From Clostridium sp. (lineage in GTDB: Bacteria > Bacillota > Clostridia > Lachnospirales > Lachnospiraceae): a DNA stretch of 53,861 nucleotides. The translations under genes and the position numbers were made by a program. Shown in pieces: positions 1 through 8,554 of this stretch. Below the pieces are notes generated by a model. That model did not search any database. It was not told the origin of the DNA and saw only the letters and a program-made list of their open reading frames with translations. Location of the stretch: NCBI GenBank assembly GCA_023664325.1, contig JAMPFS010000019.1:1-53861 (forward strand), read 5' to 3'. Within the stretch, counting starts at the first letter, position 1, and the number at the start of each line of letters is the position of its first letter.

Positions 1-72
1 GAAGGCAGAGAAGAAGGCAGGGAAGAAGGCAGGGAAGAAGGCAGAGAAGAAGGCAGAGAAGAAGGCAGAGAA
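1..72 (+). repeat. Six tandem 12-bp coding repeats (GAAGGCAGAGAA-type)
   Basis: Six head-to-tail 12-bp units, each encoding Glu-Gly-Arg-Glu, differ only at an A/G in the Arg codon (aga/agg). Because the unit is a multiple of three, copy-number change by slippage would lengthen or shorten the protein without shifting frame. The array may continue to the left of the window. Confidence 0.85.
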
Positions 73-204
73 GAGGGCATGGAAAAGGGGCGCATACTTG
101 CCTATGCCGAATTAGGGGTCAGCATAGAAGAGATTGCAAAACAGTTTTCGCATTCAGTAGAGGAAATTGAGAAAATCATATCCGAAAATAGCAGGGATGA
201 ATAA
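1..204 (+). CDS. C-terminal end of an Rpn/PD-(D/E)XK-type nuclease (transposase-like) protein, partial
   Basis: Reading frame 1 is open from the window edge to a TAA at 202-204. It encodes six EGRE tetrapeptides and then a helical tail (KGRILAYAELGVSIEEIAKQ, then a VEEIEKII segment). Repeated charged EGRE/EGRK blocks followed by a short 'SIEEIA' helix-turn-helix-like tail are the usual C-terminus of Rpn-family recombination-promoting nucleases, formerly called PD-(D/E)XK transposases. The catalytic N-terminal part lies outside the window, so the family call rests on the tail only. The gene runs into a stem-loop terminator 8 bases past its stop. Confidence 0.6.
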   Translation, partial: EGREEGREEGREEGREEGREEGREEGMEKGRILAYAELGVSIEEIAKQFSHSVEEIEKIISENSRDE

Positions 205-211
205 AGATAGC

Positions 212-243
212 AATGGGGAGTCTGGTAAAACAGACTCCCTATT
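212..243. terminator. Stem-loop terminator between convergent genes
   Basis: GGGAGTCTG and CAGACTCCC form a perfect 9-bp stem around a GTAAAA loop, with flanking AAT/ATT pairs extending it. A T-rich tract (ATTGTTATTT) follows on the plus strand. It lies just after the plus-strand Rpn-type stop and beyond the 3' end of the minus-strand transporter gene, so it probably serves both. Confidence 0.75.
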
Positions 244-314
244 GTTATTTGCCTGGATTGGTCAAGTAACATCCAAATGATTTTCTCTATTTTATATACG
301 ATTTTTTCTGTAAT

Positions 315-1856
315 TCATGCATCACTATTCTCCCTTATATATTTGCCTGCATCTTTCATAAAACTGACAACAATCATAATCATTACGATTCCTATAGGAA
401 ATGCTGCAATAATGCTTACGGATTGCAAATTACTCATGGAACTGTCCGAGAAAATGAGTGCAATCGGTAATAAAATAAGAAGTATGCACCACATTAATTG
501 AATTAACTTATGAGGTTCTTCATTTTCTCCCAGTTTTTGATAACTATAACATGAAGCGATCAAAGCAATAGAATCAAAAGATGTTGCATAAAATGCCACC
601 ATAGTAATGAAAAGTAACAATAACACGATAGATGCCAGTGGCAAAGTACGAATAATCGCAATGATTATCTCATATAAATCACCTGAGCGTTCATACATCG
701 TAAGAAAATCTGCTGCACCAGATATTTGTTTTCCTAAAGAATAATTTCCAAGTACGATGAAACTGATCAAGGTGGAACCCACACCAAAACAATAACCTCC
801 TAAAATAGTCTGCCTCACCGTTCTTCCCCTTGAAATACTTCCGATAAAAAACGGAGCTGCAACACACCATACCATCCAATATGCCCAGTAGTATATGGTC
901 CAATTTTGGGGAAAAGATGTTGTTCGTTGTGGATCTGTAAATGTGGAAAGTTCAAAAAAGTTTTGCATCAATCTTCCTAATGCAGAAAATCCAGTCTCTA
1001 TGATATATTTTGTTTCACCCCCAAATAACAGTACAAACGCAAGCAGACTGAAAAATAACCCAATACAGGATTTTGCCAAAATACTGATTCCTTTAAATCC
1101 ATGTAATAGCGAATACGTGTATATTATACAAGTAATTATTAATATAACAATTGTAACAAGAGTGCGATTCAATTCTACATGGAAAAGTTCATTAATTACA
1201 CTGGCCATAAGAGGAGTTGCCACGCTAAATGTTGTTGCTGTACCCGCTATAAGTGCAAAAACAGCTAATAAATCCACGATTCTTCCCAGCACTCCTTCTG
1301 TATATTTACCTAATAGCGGTCGACATGCCTCTGAATATTTTTGGCGTTCCCTTTTCCGAACATGGAGCATAAATCCAAATGCAACTGCCAATACCAGATA
1401 AAATCCCCATGGAATAAAACTCCAATGAAAGAGCGGATACACACTTGCCCACTCCTGCATCCTGCCCATTTCTGCTATATGTGGGTCTGTAGCATATAAA
1501 ATCCATTCGGAAAACGAATAGAACAAAATATCTGCCGCCAAACCACAGGTAAACATCATAGAACCCCATGCAAAAAAAGAATACCTTGGTTTCTCCCCTG
1601 GGCTGCCAAGAACAATATCTCCATATTTTGTCACAGCAATATAGATTGACAAAATAAAAATCCCTAACCCAATAACCAGATAATATGTGCCAAATGTATC
1701 ACCAAACAAATAACGTACCTGACTCAATACCTGATTTGACTGCTCCGGCATTAAAAAGAATAGTATGCATAATATTATAATAATTCCTAATGGCACTAAT
1801 GTAATCATCCAATCAATCTTTTTTCTTTCCATTCCACTTTCATATTTCTGATTCAT
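315..1856 (-). CDS. BCCT-family (choline/betaine/carnitine) transporter
   Basis: A protein of about 513 residues with roughly 12 hydrophobic segments, which fits the BCCT family. The loop GSPGEKPRYSFFAWG and the Trp-rich segment FHWSFIPWGFY correspond to the conserved substrate-site helices of BCCT carriers. The start is taken at the Met beginning MNQKYESG because GAAGGAG sits 6 bases before it; the longer frame begins without such a site. This start overlaps the end of licC by 17 bp, so translation is probably coupled. As the last gene of a lic-type operon it most likely imports choline for phosphocholine synthesis, taking the place of the DMT-type LicB permease of other lic loci. Substrate choice among choline, betaine and carnitine is inferred from context. 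Confidence 0.85.
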   Translation of the reverse strand: MNQKYESGMERKKIDWMITLVPLGIIIILCILFFLMPEQSNQVLSQVRYLFGDTFGTYYLVIGLGIFILSIYIAVTKYGDIVLGSPGEKPRYSFFAWGSMMFTCGLAADILFYSFSEWILYATDPHIAEMGRMQEWASVYPLFHWSFIPWGFYLVLAVAFGFMLHVRKRERQKYSEACRPLLGKYTEGVLGRIVDLLAVFALIAGTATTFSVATPLMASVINELFHVELNRTLVTIVILIITCIIYTYSLLHGFKGISILAKSCIGLFFSLLAFVLLFGGETKYIIETGFSALGRLMQNFFELSTFTDPQRTTSFPQNWTIYYWAYWMVWCVAAPFFIGSISRGRTVRQTILGGYCFGVGSTLISFIVLGNYSLGKQISGAADFLTMYERSGDLYEIIIAIIRTLPLASIVLLLLFITMVAFYATSFDSIALIASCYSYQKLGENEEPHKLIQLMWCILLILLPIALIFSDSSMSNLQSVSIIAAFPIGIVMIMIVVSFMKDAGKYIRENSDA

Positions 1857-2580
1857 AACATTCTCCTTCATTAAGATATACTTCATATCGCTTATCAATT
1901 GCTGCCAATTCCATGATATTGTCTATTTCAACAACTGCCGACTTTTCCATTTCCCGAATTCCAAGCTGATACTCATTTGGATAACAAAACAATGCCACAT
2001 CATCCCAATAAATCTGCCGGTTCTTTTTTTCTTCAAATTCTATTTCCAAATGTTTTCTTAACCGTTTTCCATCTTCAGAATTCCAACGTGAAATACTATA
2101 TAATTGCCAACCGTCTTTTCCTCCAGTCCGGCTGCAAGATGTAACAACACCACTCCTGACTGCCAGCAGCCATTCGTCTGTCTTTTCCTGTGTCCAAACA
2201 CAATTGTATCCAGAACGTTCAAATTGCGGTTCCAAAACCGACGGATCATAGATAATCTGATCGCCATCTAATATTATTGCATCTTCTATATAATCCCTTG
2301 CCACATATAAGGATGAAATATTATTACAATTTTGATAATAGGGATTTTCAATCAAAGCAACTTCCGAATATTCCTGTTCCAGTACTTTAAATTTTTCTTT
2401 TAAATATCCTACCACCACATATATTTCCCGAATCTCATTATGTAATAATCCCTGAATCACTGTATCTATTATTTTACTTCCGTTAACATTAACCATAGGC
2501 TTCGGTGTATGAATGGTTATTGGTTTCATTCGATTTCCAATCCCTGCTGCCATAATAATCGCTCTTTTCACTTTATACAT
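1840..2580 (-). CDS. licC: LicC-type CTP:phosphocholine cytidylyltransferase
   Basis: A 246-residue nucleotidyltransferase-fold enzyme that would activate phosphocholine to CDP-choline in the cytoplasm. The N-terminal signature AAGIGNRMKPITIHTPKPM matches the NTP-binding loop and conserved PK. Downstream it keeps the order of motifs I recall from pneumococcal LicC: an NN.SSLY segment, ILDGDQ (metal-binding Asp), TDEWLL, YWDD and a closing EID. The start is the ATG that overlaps the upstream stop as TAATG, with GGAGG 7 bases before it. Lying between the choline-kinase fusion and a BCCT transporter, it completes the choline import, phosphorylation and activation route. No LicD-type phosphocholine transferase is encoded in the window. 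Confidence 0.85.
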   Translation of the reverse strand: MYKVKRAIIMAAGIGNRMKPITIHTPKPMVNVNGSKIIDTVIQGLLHNEIREIYVVVGYLKEKFKVLEQEYSEVALIENPYYQNCNNISSLYVARDYIEDAIILDGDQIIYDPSVLEPQFERSGYNCVWTQEKTDEWLLAVRSGVVTSCSRTGGKDGWQLYSISRWNSEDGKRLRKHLEIEFEEKKNRQIYWDDVALFCYPNEYQLGIREMEKSAVVEIDNIMELAAIDKRYEVYLNEGECYESEI

Positions 2581-4367
2581 TACGCATCCTCCAGGCAACT
2601 TCCATATTGTCCCAATTCCTTCTGCACAACCTTATAATACTGCTTAGCATAGCGATACTGTTTTAATGAATATTCTCCAAACTCCACGCCTAACTTCCGT
2701 TTGTATTCACACCAGTTACTCCAAAGTAATCCACAAATAGCTATATAACAATAAATTTTAATCCTGATTTCATTATCGCACCCTTGTTCAAAATAAGCAT
2801 CTATTAATTTTTCTACTTGCTCTCGTTCATATAATGAATATATGGCAAACATCGCTATATCAACATGTGGATCCTGCATCCCTGCATATTCCCAATCAAT
2901 CAGCCGAATTTCTTCCTGTCCGGCATTGCCCTGAATAAATAAAAAATTATCAGGTACTGCATCAATATGTGTTAAAATCTTTTGCTCACAATATTTTTCT
3001 ACAAATCCTTTTAATTTAAAAACATTCGTCTTTGTTTGTTCATAATCTCTATATATGGAAGGTATACCATCCCATAATCTTTCATAAAAATCAATCTGCT
3101 TAAACAAATCAAATTCATGCCCTACCACATATTTGTTTTGATGAAATTCCCGTAATTTATCCATACATCGTTTCACATCTGCCATATTTCCCGGATCGCA
3201 TACCCTTGCATTTTCAAAAAACTCTGTGATTTTATAGCCATTTTCAGGATTCATATAAAAAATATTATCACATATCTCCTTGTTGCATATCGCTTGATAA
3301 ACTTCCGACTCGTGCTGCCGATTAATCAACTGATCTGTTCCTTCACCCGGAATTCTCATAATATACTTTTTCCCCCTACAGGAAAAAAGAAAGGAACGAT
3401 TTGTCATTCCCTTTTTCAGGACTGCTATATCTGTTATTTCCAACGAATCCACGTATAATGCATCACAAATTGCATGAATAGCCGCATTATTTAATTGATT
3501 GGAACTACTGTCAAAATCCCGCAATTGTTCATAGGTATTTATCTCTATGACATCCGCAAAAGAAACCATATTGGCATAAACAAGCATTTTATTCTTATTA
3601 CAAAGAGCAATCTCCCAGAAAGAATCATCATATTGCGGATTCCTTTTGTATTGGTTTAATCTATCCCGAACAATGGATGCCGTTTTTTCTGTTAAATAAC
3701 TGATTCCTATCATTCCATTTCCGCCAGTGCCTTTTTTTACATTAACAAGCTCCATTTTTCTGTTAATCCTTATTGTACTGTTATCATCCACTAAATCATT
3801 TATCATATACCATGAATACAATTCATGATGATCAAAAGGGTTCTTTGCGCACCAGACATCACATGGAATAATGTATGTATTAGAAATTCTGTCCGCTGCT
3901 AAACTTAATGAATATAAATTATTTTTGGTATGATACTCTGGATTTACCACCAGCTCCACATTATATTCATCAATCAAATATTCATACTGTTCCTTCATAT
4001 AACCTACTATGATACAAATATCATGAATTCCAACATCATGAAGCTGTTTAATGGTATGTTCTACCAGCGGCTCGCCGTTTATCTCCAGCAAACCCTTTGG
4101 TACTTCCATATTTAATGGAACGGTACGCATTCCATACCCTGCTGCAAGAATAATCGCATTATGCGGCACATTCAAATCTAACCATTCTTTTCCTTTTTGC
4201 GTTACACACAAATCCTGTGTTATCAATCCTTTTTCGACAAGCTGTCCTGCCAGCTTATTGATTGTTCCTAAAGAATATCCACATAATTCCGCAAGTATGC
4301 GTTGATTTAGATTTGATTTCTGAAAAACTGTTTTTAAAATATTACTTTCTCTGATATCCATGTTCAT
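2580..4367 (-). CDS. Fusion of winged helix-turn-helix, cytidylyltransferase and LicA-type choline kinase
   Basis: About 595 residues in three parts. Residues 1-65 form a MarR/Lrp-like winged helix (an NQRILAELCGYSLGTINKL recognition region). Next comes a nucleotidyltransferase domain (AAGYGMRTVPLNMEVPKG, metal-binding Asp in IIPCDVW). The C-terminal third is a choline/aminoglycoside-type kinase with catalytic loop HIDAVPDNFLF and metal-binding IDWEYAG. The likely job is phosphorylation of choline and CTP activation of it or a relative, with possible self-regulation through the DNA-binding part. Three clustered Mets make the start uncertain; the chosen one (MNMDIRES) lies 6-7 bases after AAAGGA. 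The gene opens the lic operon and has its own promoter. Its cytidylyltransferase lacks the TxEW segment seen in the separate LicC, so its alcohol substrate may differ. Confidence 0.8.
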   Translation of the reverse strand: MNMDIRESNILKTVFQKSNLNQRILAELCGYSLGTINKLAGQLVEKGLITQDLCVTQKGKEWLDLNVPHNAIILAAGYGMRTVPLNMEVPKGLLEINGEPLVEHTIKQLHDVGIHDICIIVGYMKEQYEYLIDEYNVELVVNPEYHTKNNLYSLSLAADRISNTYIIPCDVWCAKNPFDHHELYSWYMINDLVDDNSTIRINRKMELVNVKKGTGGNGMIGISYLTEKTASIVRDRLNQYKRNPQYDDSFWEIALCNKNKMLVYANMVSFADVIEINTYEQLRDFDSSSNQLNNAAIHAICDALYVDSLEITDIAVLKKGMTNRSFLFSCRGKKYIMRIPGEGTDQLINRQHESEVYQAICNKEICDNIFYMNPENGYKITEFFENARVCDPGNMADVKRCMDKLREFHQNKYVVGHEFDLFKQIDFYERLWDGIPSIYRDYEQTKTNVFKLKGFVEKYCEQKILTHIDAVPDNFLFIQGNAGQEEIRLIDWEYAGMQDPHVDIAMFAIYSLYEREQVEKLIDAYFEQGCDNEIRIKIYCYIAICGLLWSNWCEYKRKLGVEFGEYSLKQYRYAKQYYKVVQKELGQYGSCLEDA

Positions 4368-4395
4368 CATTTTTCCTTTTGTTGTTTTCGTGAAC

Positions 4396-4424
4396 ATAAT
4401 AACATAAATAATTATTGAATACAA
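4396..4424 (-). promoter_or_regulatory. Candidate sigma-A promoter of the lic operon
   Basis: On the minus strand TTGTAT and TATTAT are separated by exactly 17 bp, placing transcription start about 20 bases before the fusion gene. The surroundings are AT-rich, so a chance match is possible. Confidence 0.5.
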
Positions 4425-4495
4425 TATATTTCTTTTCAATCTCTGTTCACCTTGAGTTTCTCTTATCTAATTTTCCAGCAAAACTTCCTATATAA

Positions 4496-5145
4496 TTATC
4501 TATATAATTTCCAATTAGTGTTATGTATTTTGCAAATTTTGAAAAGAGTCCGCCATATATAATTTCCAAAAACAGGATGACACTGAATAAGATATACTCC
4601 AAACATATTGGATGCAATCTTATTTATAATTTATTATATGGAATATGTAACTTTGAAAAAAATATGAATAGAAAAATAGCACTTGATACACATACTATTG
4701 ATTGCATATCCCTAATTGTATAATAATTATTCCGTAAAAACTCATTTTGATGGACAATTGAATAATAATAGAACACCACTTCAACAATAAACATTGCAAT
4801 ATAGCATATCACAAATAACAAAAAACTATTCTTTTTTGTAAATACCTTTATAATATGATTTTCTCTAAAAAAATACATTAGTACAAACAAAAAACAAAAC
4901 CATACCGGTCCCCACATAAGCAGCTTAAAAAACAGCCATATGAGTTTGCTATCACCCAGAATATTCCCATTAAAAGTAATTGTAGGTAACAGTGAAAAAA
5001 TAACATTTCCATTAAATTCAGGATATTTTATTACACCTCCCAAACTTGCAATATGATTAAATGTTATCATAATCATTGATATAATTCGTAGCATTTCATA
5101 GTTACTTTCTCTTTTCACAATTTCTGATTTTCCAGCCTTGCACAT
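4496..5145 (-). pseudogene. Degenerate acyltransferase-3 family membrane protein (frameshift plus internal deletion)
   Basis: The start is typical of O-acyltransferases of the AT3 family (RESNYEMLRIISMIMITFNH, preceded by GAGGAG). The frame stops after IPYNKL, but the next frame continues directly with INKIASNMFGVYLIQCHPVF, a characteristic AT3 C-terminal segment, to a stop at 4496-4498. Adding one A in the AAATTATAAATAAG stretch would restore a continuous K-I-I-N-K-I-A reading, so a single-base deletion is the simplest explanation. Even joined, the product is only about 206 residues against the usual 330-370, so middle membrane helices are missing as well. It would once have acetylated a glycan. 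It lies between the aldolase and lic operon, next to an intact AT3 gene. Confidence 0.8.
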
Positions 5146-5377
5146 TACTGCTCGTCTCCTCTAAAATACGGAAATTTTTATCATATAACAGAAGTAATTT
5201 ATATTAAGTAAAATGAACTTTCATTATCCGTTCCACAATATACGTTGTAAATACAATTTCTATGATATGCATTCCTCTCCACCATGAAATATAAAAAATG
5301 GAACACCTACCCAAAACCTCTAATTTCCTACAATATAATAAATAACTATATACTGTGACGATACTTCGTGCAAAATA
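5146..5377. other. AT-rich intergenic stretch with no recognisable feature
   Basis: No open frame with a ribosome site, strong hairpin or good promoter is visible in this 232-bp gap after the aldolase stop, apart from the GAGGAG site of the broken acyltransferase at its left end. Given the decayed gene next to it, this may be eroded coding DNA. Confidence 0.4.
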
Positions 5378-6955
5378 TTAATCCAAATACCGACTCGGGG
5401 TCAAAAAAATAAGTTCTATCTGTTCTCTTATTTTTGATATATTATCCTTTATTACTTCATTTTTGTGCATTTTAGTCATAATGTTGCTTCCTAAAGACAA
5501 GCCCGGTTCAAAATAGTTATCATCTGGATTGGCACTAAACCCATCAAAACCCGCAATGGCAACTGTTCGAACTCCAATCGCAATCAATAAATTTATTAAC
5601 ATCAACGTAGGGTCATCCGAAATTCGGCTATCACTATTAAGATATGATACATAATTTACACAAATTTTTTGAAACAAATTACACTTTAAATTAGAGGTAA
5701 TAATCAAATCTTTTACATTATCTGGCTTTTTGTCTGGCAATCGCTTTTCATTGGCAATAAAAAGAAATTCATAATAAAAATCCTGTCTTGCATGATTAAT
5801 TCCAAAAATAACTGGATTTTTTCTATCTATATATTGCTTGATAATATTTTCCTCATTTTTTAACGACTGCCCAGGAGCCAAAATAAGAACTTCTTTCTTT
5901 CCAATTGTCTTCTTAATGACATCTAGTGCCTTTTGGTCATCTACATAATTTTCCTGATACCTTGTGTAATAATCATTAGCTTTTTGAGGCGAAAACGAGG
6001 TTTTGTCCTCCTCTGAAATCATCGACAACAATTCATGCATAGAACGTACTGACAAAGTGTTCTTCTCTGAAAAATAACTTGCATAATTAGGATGGCAATT
6101 ATGAATCGCTGACAGATAAAATGGTAATGAGTATCCCCAGAAATTCTTTGCAAAAATTGGTTTCAGACATTCATCAAATACTTCCAAAATTGGTTCAATA
6201 TTATAATTTTTATGAAAATTCTGATTTAAATACTTGGCAAACAACTCTATATTCAAGTTACCTGCGCCACGCCCCATCCCAAATACACTGGCATCAATAA
6301 TAATATCATGATCCAAATTCTGCTCTACCATAAACTTTGAATTACTGTATGCCTGCTGAAGATTGTTATGGGAATGATAACCTAAAATTATTTTTTGCCT
6401 TAAATTATTATCAGTAAGAAACAATAATCTTTGAAAATCTTTTAATTCCATTACCCCAAAACTGTCTACAATATAAAATGCCTCCGGTTCAAGTATATTT
6501 GCCTTTTTAATCATCTGCACAAATTCTTCATCTGTGTAATTCAATGCTCCCATCGGCTGTATAATACAGCAATAACCTTTTCTTTTAAGATTTTCACAAT
6601 AGATGAATGCATCATCTAAATCCTTTTTATGAAATGCAACTCTGATAATTGGATCATCTGAATCAGCGTTATCAAACTTTTCTATTGGATATTCCCCGAA
6701 ATTAACCATTACGGCATATTTTTGATAAGTACTCGTTTTTGCTGTATAAACTCTATGCACATCCTTAATGCTATTAAATCTTGCTGTACCTTCATCACCA
6801 GCATTTCTCATACTTAAATAACCACACTCAATAACATCAATGCCAGCACGAGCAATCTCACTAACAACTTTTTGGATTATTTTTTTTCCAAAAGTCCAGT
6901 TATTTATATACCCCCCATCCCGAAGAGTGCAATCAAGCAATTTAATATTTTGCAT
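5378..6955 (-). CDS. HMGL-like aldolase with an extra C-terminal domain (glycan-locus type)
   Basis: A 525-residue protein. The N-terminal ~300 residues are a DRE-TIM/HMGL-like barrel: DCTLRDGGY at 8-16 carries the metal-binding Asp and catalytic Arg-Asp, and GYHSHNN supplies the two metal-binding His. It resembles 4-hydroxy-2-oxovalerate aldolases more than citramalate synthases. From about residue 350 there is a second domain beginning LILAPGQSL and containing AIAGFDGFSANPD; I recognise this pairing from capsule loci but know no proven function. GGAGG lies 7 bases before the ATG. It probably makes or cleaves a small oxo-acid building block for the glycan, together with the cytidylyltransferase and SDR upstream. 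Its first 52 bases overlap the acyltransferase gene. Confidence 0.7.
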   Translation of the reverse strand: MQNIKLLDCTLRDGGYINNWTFGKKIIQKVVSEIARAGIDVIECGYLSMRNAGDEGTARFNSIKDVHRVYTAKTSTYQKYAVMVNFGEYPIEKFDNADSDDPIIRVAFHKKDLDDAFIYCENLKRKGYCCIIQPMGALNYTDEEFVQMIKKANILEPEAFYIVDSFGVMELKDFQRLLFLTDNNLRQKIILGYHSHNNLQQAYSNSKFMVEQNLDHDIIIDASVFGMGRGAGNLNIELFAKYLNQNFHKNYNIEPILEVFDECLKPIFAKNFWGYSLPFYLSAIHNCHPNYASYFSEKNTLSVRSMHELLSMISEEDKTSFSPQKANDYYTRYQENYVDDQKALDVIKKTIGKKEVLILAPGQSLKNEENIIKQYIDRKNPVIFGINHARQDFYYEFLFIANEKRLPDKKPDNVKDLIITSNLKCNLFQKICVNYVSYLNSDSRISDDPTLMLINLLIAIGVRTVAIAGFDGFSANPDDNYFEPGLSLGSNIMTKMHKNEVIKDNISKIREQIELIFLTPSRYLD

Positions 6956-8019
6956 TTCTTTTCCTCCAAAACATTCTCTTTATCTTTTCCCTTTCCTAAT
7001 ATTGTGGGTATAAACACACTTATTGCATTTACTACTATACATATAATTGCTAGACACACAATAGAATTTAGCAATGCCATTAATATATGATTATAATTCA
7101 TTCCCGCTTTCATCATTATAGTTCGACCAAGTTCTATAAATGGCTTATGTACAATAAAAATCCCCAACGTGTTTTGACCAATATAATTTAGGTATTTTTT
7201 ATCAAAATGCAATCTGCAAATAATTACAGCCAGCAATATCACAATTAAACTTCCCATTAATGAATTCAGTAGAAAAATTACCAGATTTCCATAAATTGCA
7301 TTTGCCATAAGTACATACCCCACAGATGTCTTACTGTATTGAATGCCTATGCAAAACATAATCAATAATATGCTAAAAAAAATACCTGTATATAAAAACT
7401 TTATTCTCACTAAAACATCTACTATTGGACGTATTAAATAGCCGAATATCATAAATGCGCTCGCCATAAAAGCAATATCTATTCCCCAAATATCTCCGTA
7501 CTTTTCCCAATGTGGTAACATATATCCAACTATAACAAAACAAATACTAACTATAACAGTCAGCAATTGTATATTCTTCCACACATTCATAGAAAAATTC
7601 AATATTCCTTCTATCATAACACTTGCCAGAAAATATACGGGTATAAACCATAGCGAAGTTAAAGAACCTGCAGCTATTAGAGTTTCCCTCGTTCCATATA
7701 TAATAAATAATAGATTTTTAAATGAAAACTCTGCATAAATGCATCCCCAAATCAAATATGGTAGTAACAACTTAAAAAATTTTTTTTGCAAAGATGAAAC
7801 CCACTCAAATTCAGTTTTATAGTTTTTTTCTCTATTAATAACCATACCAGAGAGAAGAAAGAATAGTGGCATATGAAATGAATACAAAACATTCTTCCAT
7901 ATTGTATCCGAATCAACAGTATGACCAATTAAAACCAAAAAAATTGCCATTGCCTTCGCGATATCTATATATTCAATTCTTCCTTTTCCAGATGTTCCTA
8001 CAACTTTTTCCGTATTCAT
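6904..8019 (-). CDS. Acyltransferase-3 family membrane O-acyltransferase
   Basis: 371 residues with about ten hydrophobic helices. The opening IEYIDIAKAMAIFLVLIGHT has the family's conserved His after the first helix, and SFHMPLFFLLSGMV is the second conserved block. AT3 proteins transfer acetyl, succinyl or similar groups to sugars or lipids at the membrane, so O-acylation of the repeat unit is the likely role. It follows the cytidylyltransferase by 27 bp and its C-terminal 17 residues are encoded within the aldolase gene, an unusually long overlap for this operon. The tail after about residue 345 is charged and not typical of the family, which may mean the end was extended by a past frameshift or deletion. 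Confidence 0.85.
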   Translation of the reverse strand: MNTEKVVGTSGKGRIEYIDIAKAMAIFLVLIGHTVDSDTIWKNVLYSFHMPLFFLLSGMVINREKNYKTEFEWVSSLQKKFFKLLLPYLIWGCIYAEFSFKNLLFIIYGTRETLIAAGSLTSLWFIPVYFLASVMIEGILNFSMNVWKNIQLLTVIVSICFVIVGYMLPHWEKYGDIWGIDIAFMASAFMIFGYLIRPIVDVLVRIKFLYTGIFFSILLIMFCIGIQYSKTSVGYVLMANAIYGNLVIFLLNSLMGSLIVILLAVIICRLHFDKKYLNYIGQNTLGIFIVHKPFIELGRTIMMKAGMNYNHILMALLNSIVCLAIICIVVNAISVFIPTILGKGKDKENVLEEKKCKILNCLIALFGMGGI

Positions 8020-8046
8020 ATTCTTAAATTGTATTTCTCCCTGCTT

Positions 8047-8490
8047 TTATTTTTTTTCGCTTTTTGTAACTGACTGATCTTTTAACTGTTGCCGAATCTG
8101 TGTCGTCGAAATACCCTTTGTATAAGGTATATATATCACGTCACATCCAACAGATTTTAATTCTATTTCAATCTTATCCCATATTTCTGTACCTTTCCAA
8201 TCATCCCCGATAAAAGCAACATCAAAATGATATTCTTTCCATGCCTCCATTTTACTTCGTGTCTCATTTTTAACCACTTCATCAACATACTTAATCGAAC
8301 TAACAATATCTGCTCTATCCTCATAAGATATCACTGTAGGTCTATTTTTACAATGCATAACCCATTCGTCAGAATGAACTCCCACTATGAGATGTTCACA
8401 ATACTTTTTAGCCTCACGAAATAAATTCAAATGCCCAACATGAAACAAATCATATGTGCCTACTGTAAAACCTATCTTATATTTTTTCAT
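8047..8490 (-). CDS. TagD-like cytidylyltransferase (glycerol-3-phosphate cytidylyltransferase family)
   Basis: A compact 147-residue nucleotidyltransferase with the family's motifs: GTYDLFHVGH (HxGH at 17-20), GVHSDE, FIGDDWKGT, and ISTTQIR at 127-133. TagD proteins are about 130 residues and make CDP-glycerol from CTP and glycerol-3-phosphate. A GGAG site lies 9 bases before the start. In this operon it sits with an SDR, an aldolase and, further upstream, a TagF-like transferase. CDP-glycerol or another CDP-polyol is therefore the expected product for adding phospho-polyol groups. The exact substrate cannot be read from sequence alone; ribitol-5-phosphate or a modified triose/tetritol phosphate are alternatives. 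Confidence 0.85.
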   Translation of the reverse strand: MKKYKIGFTVGTYDLFHVGHLNLFREAKKYCEHLIVGVHSDEWVMHCKNRPTVISYEDRADIVSSIKYVDEVVKNETRSKMEAWKEYHFDVAFIGDDWKGTEIWDKIEIELKSVGCDVIYIPYTKGISTTQIRQQLKDQSVTKSEKK

Positions 8491-8554
8491 ATCTGTTCTC
8501 CATTCTGTTCCTATATCCGCTCACTGGCAGAATTAATTCGTTCATAATTCTCAT

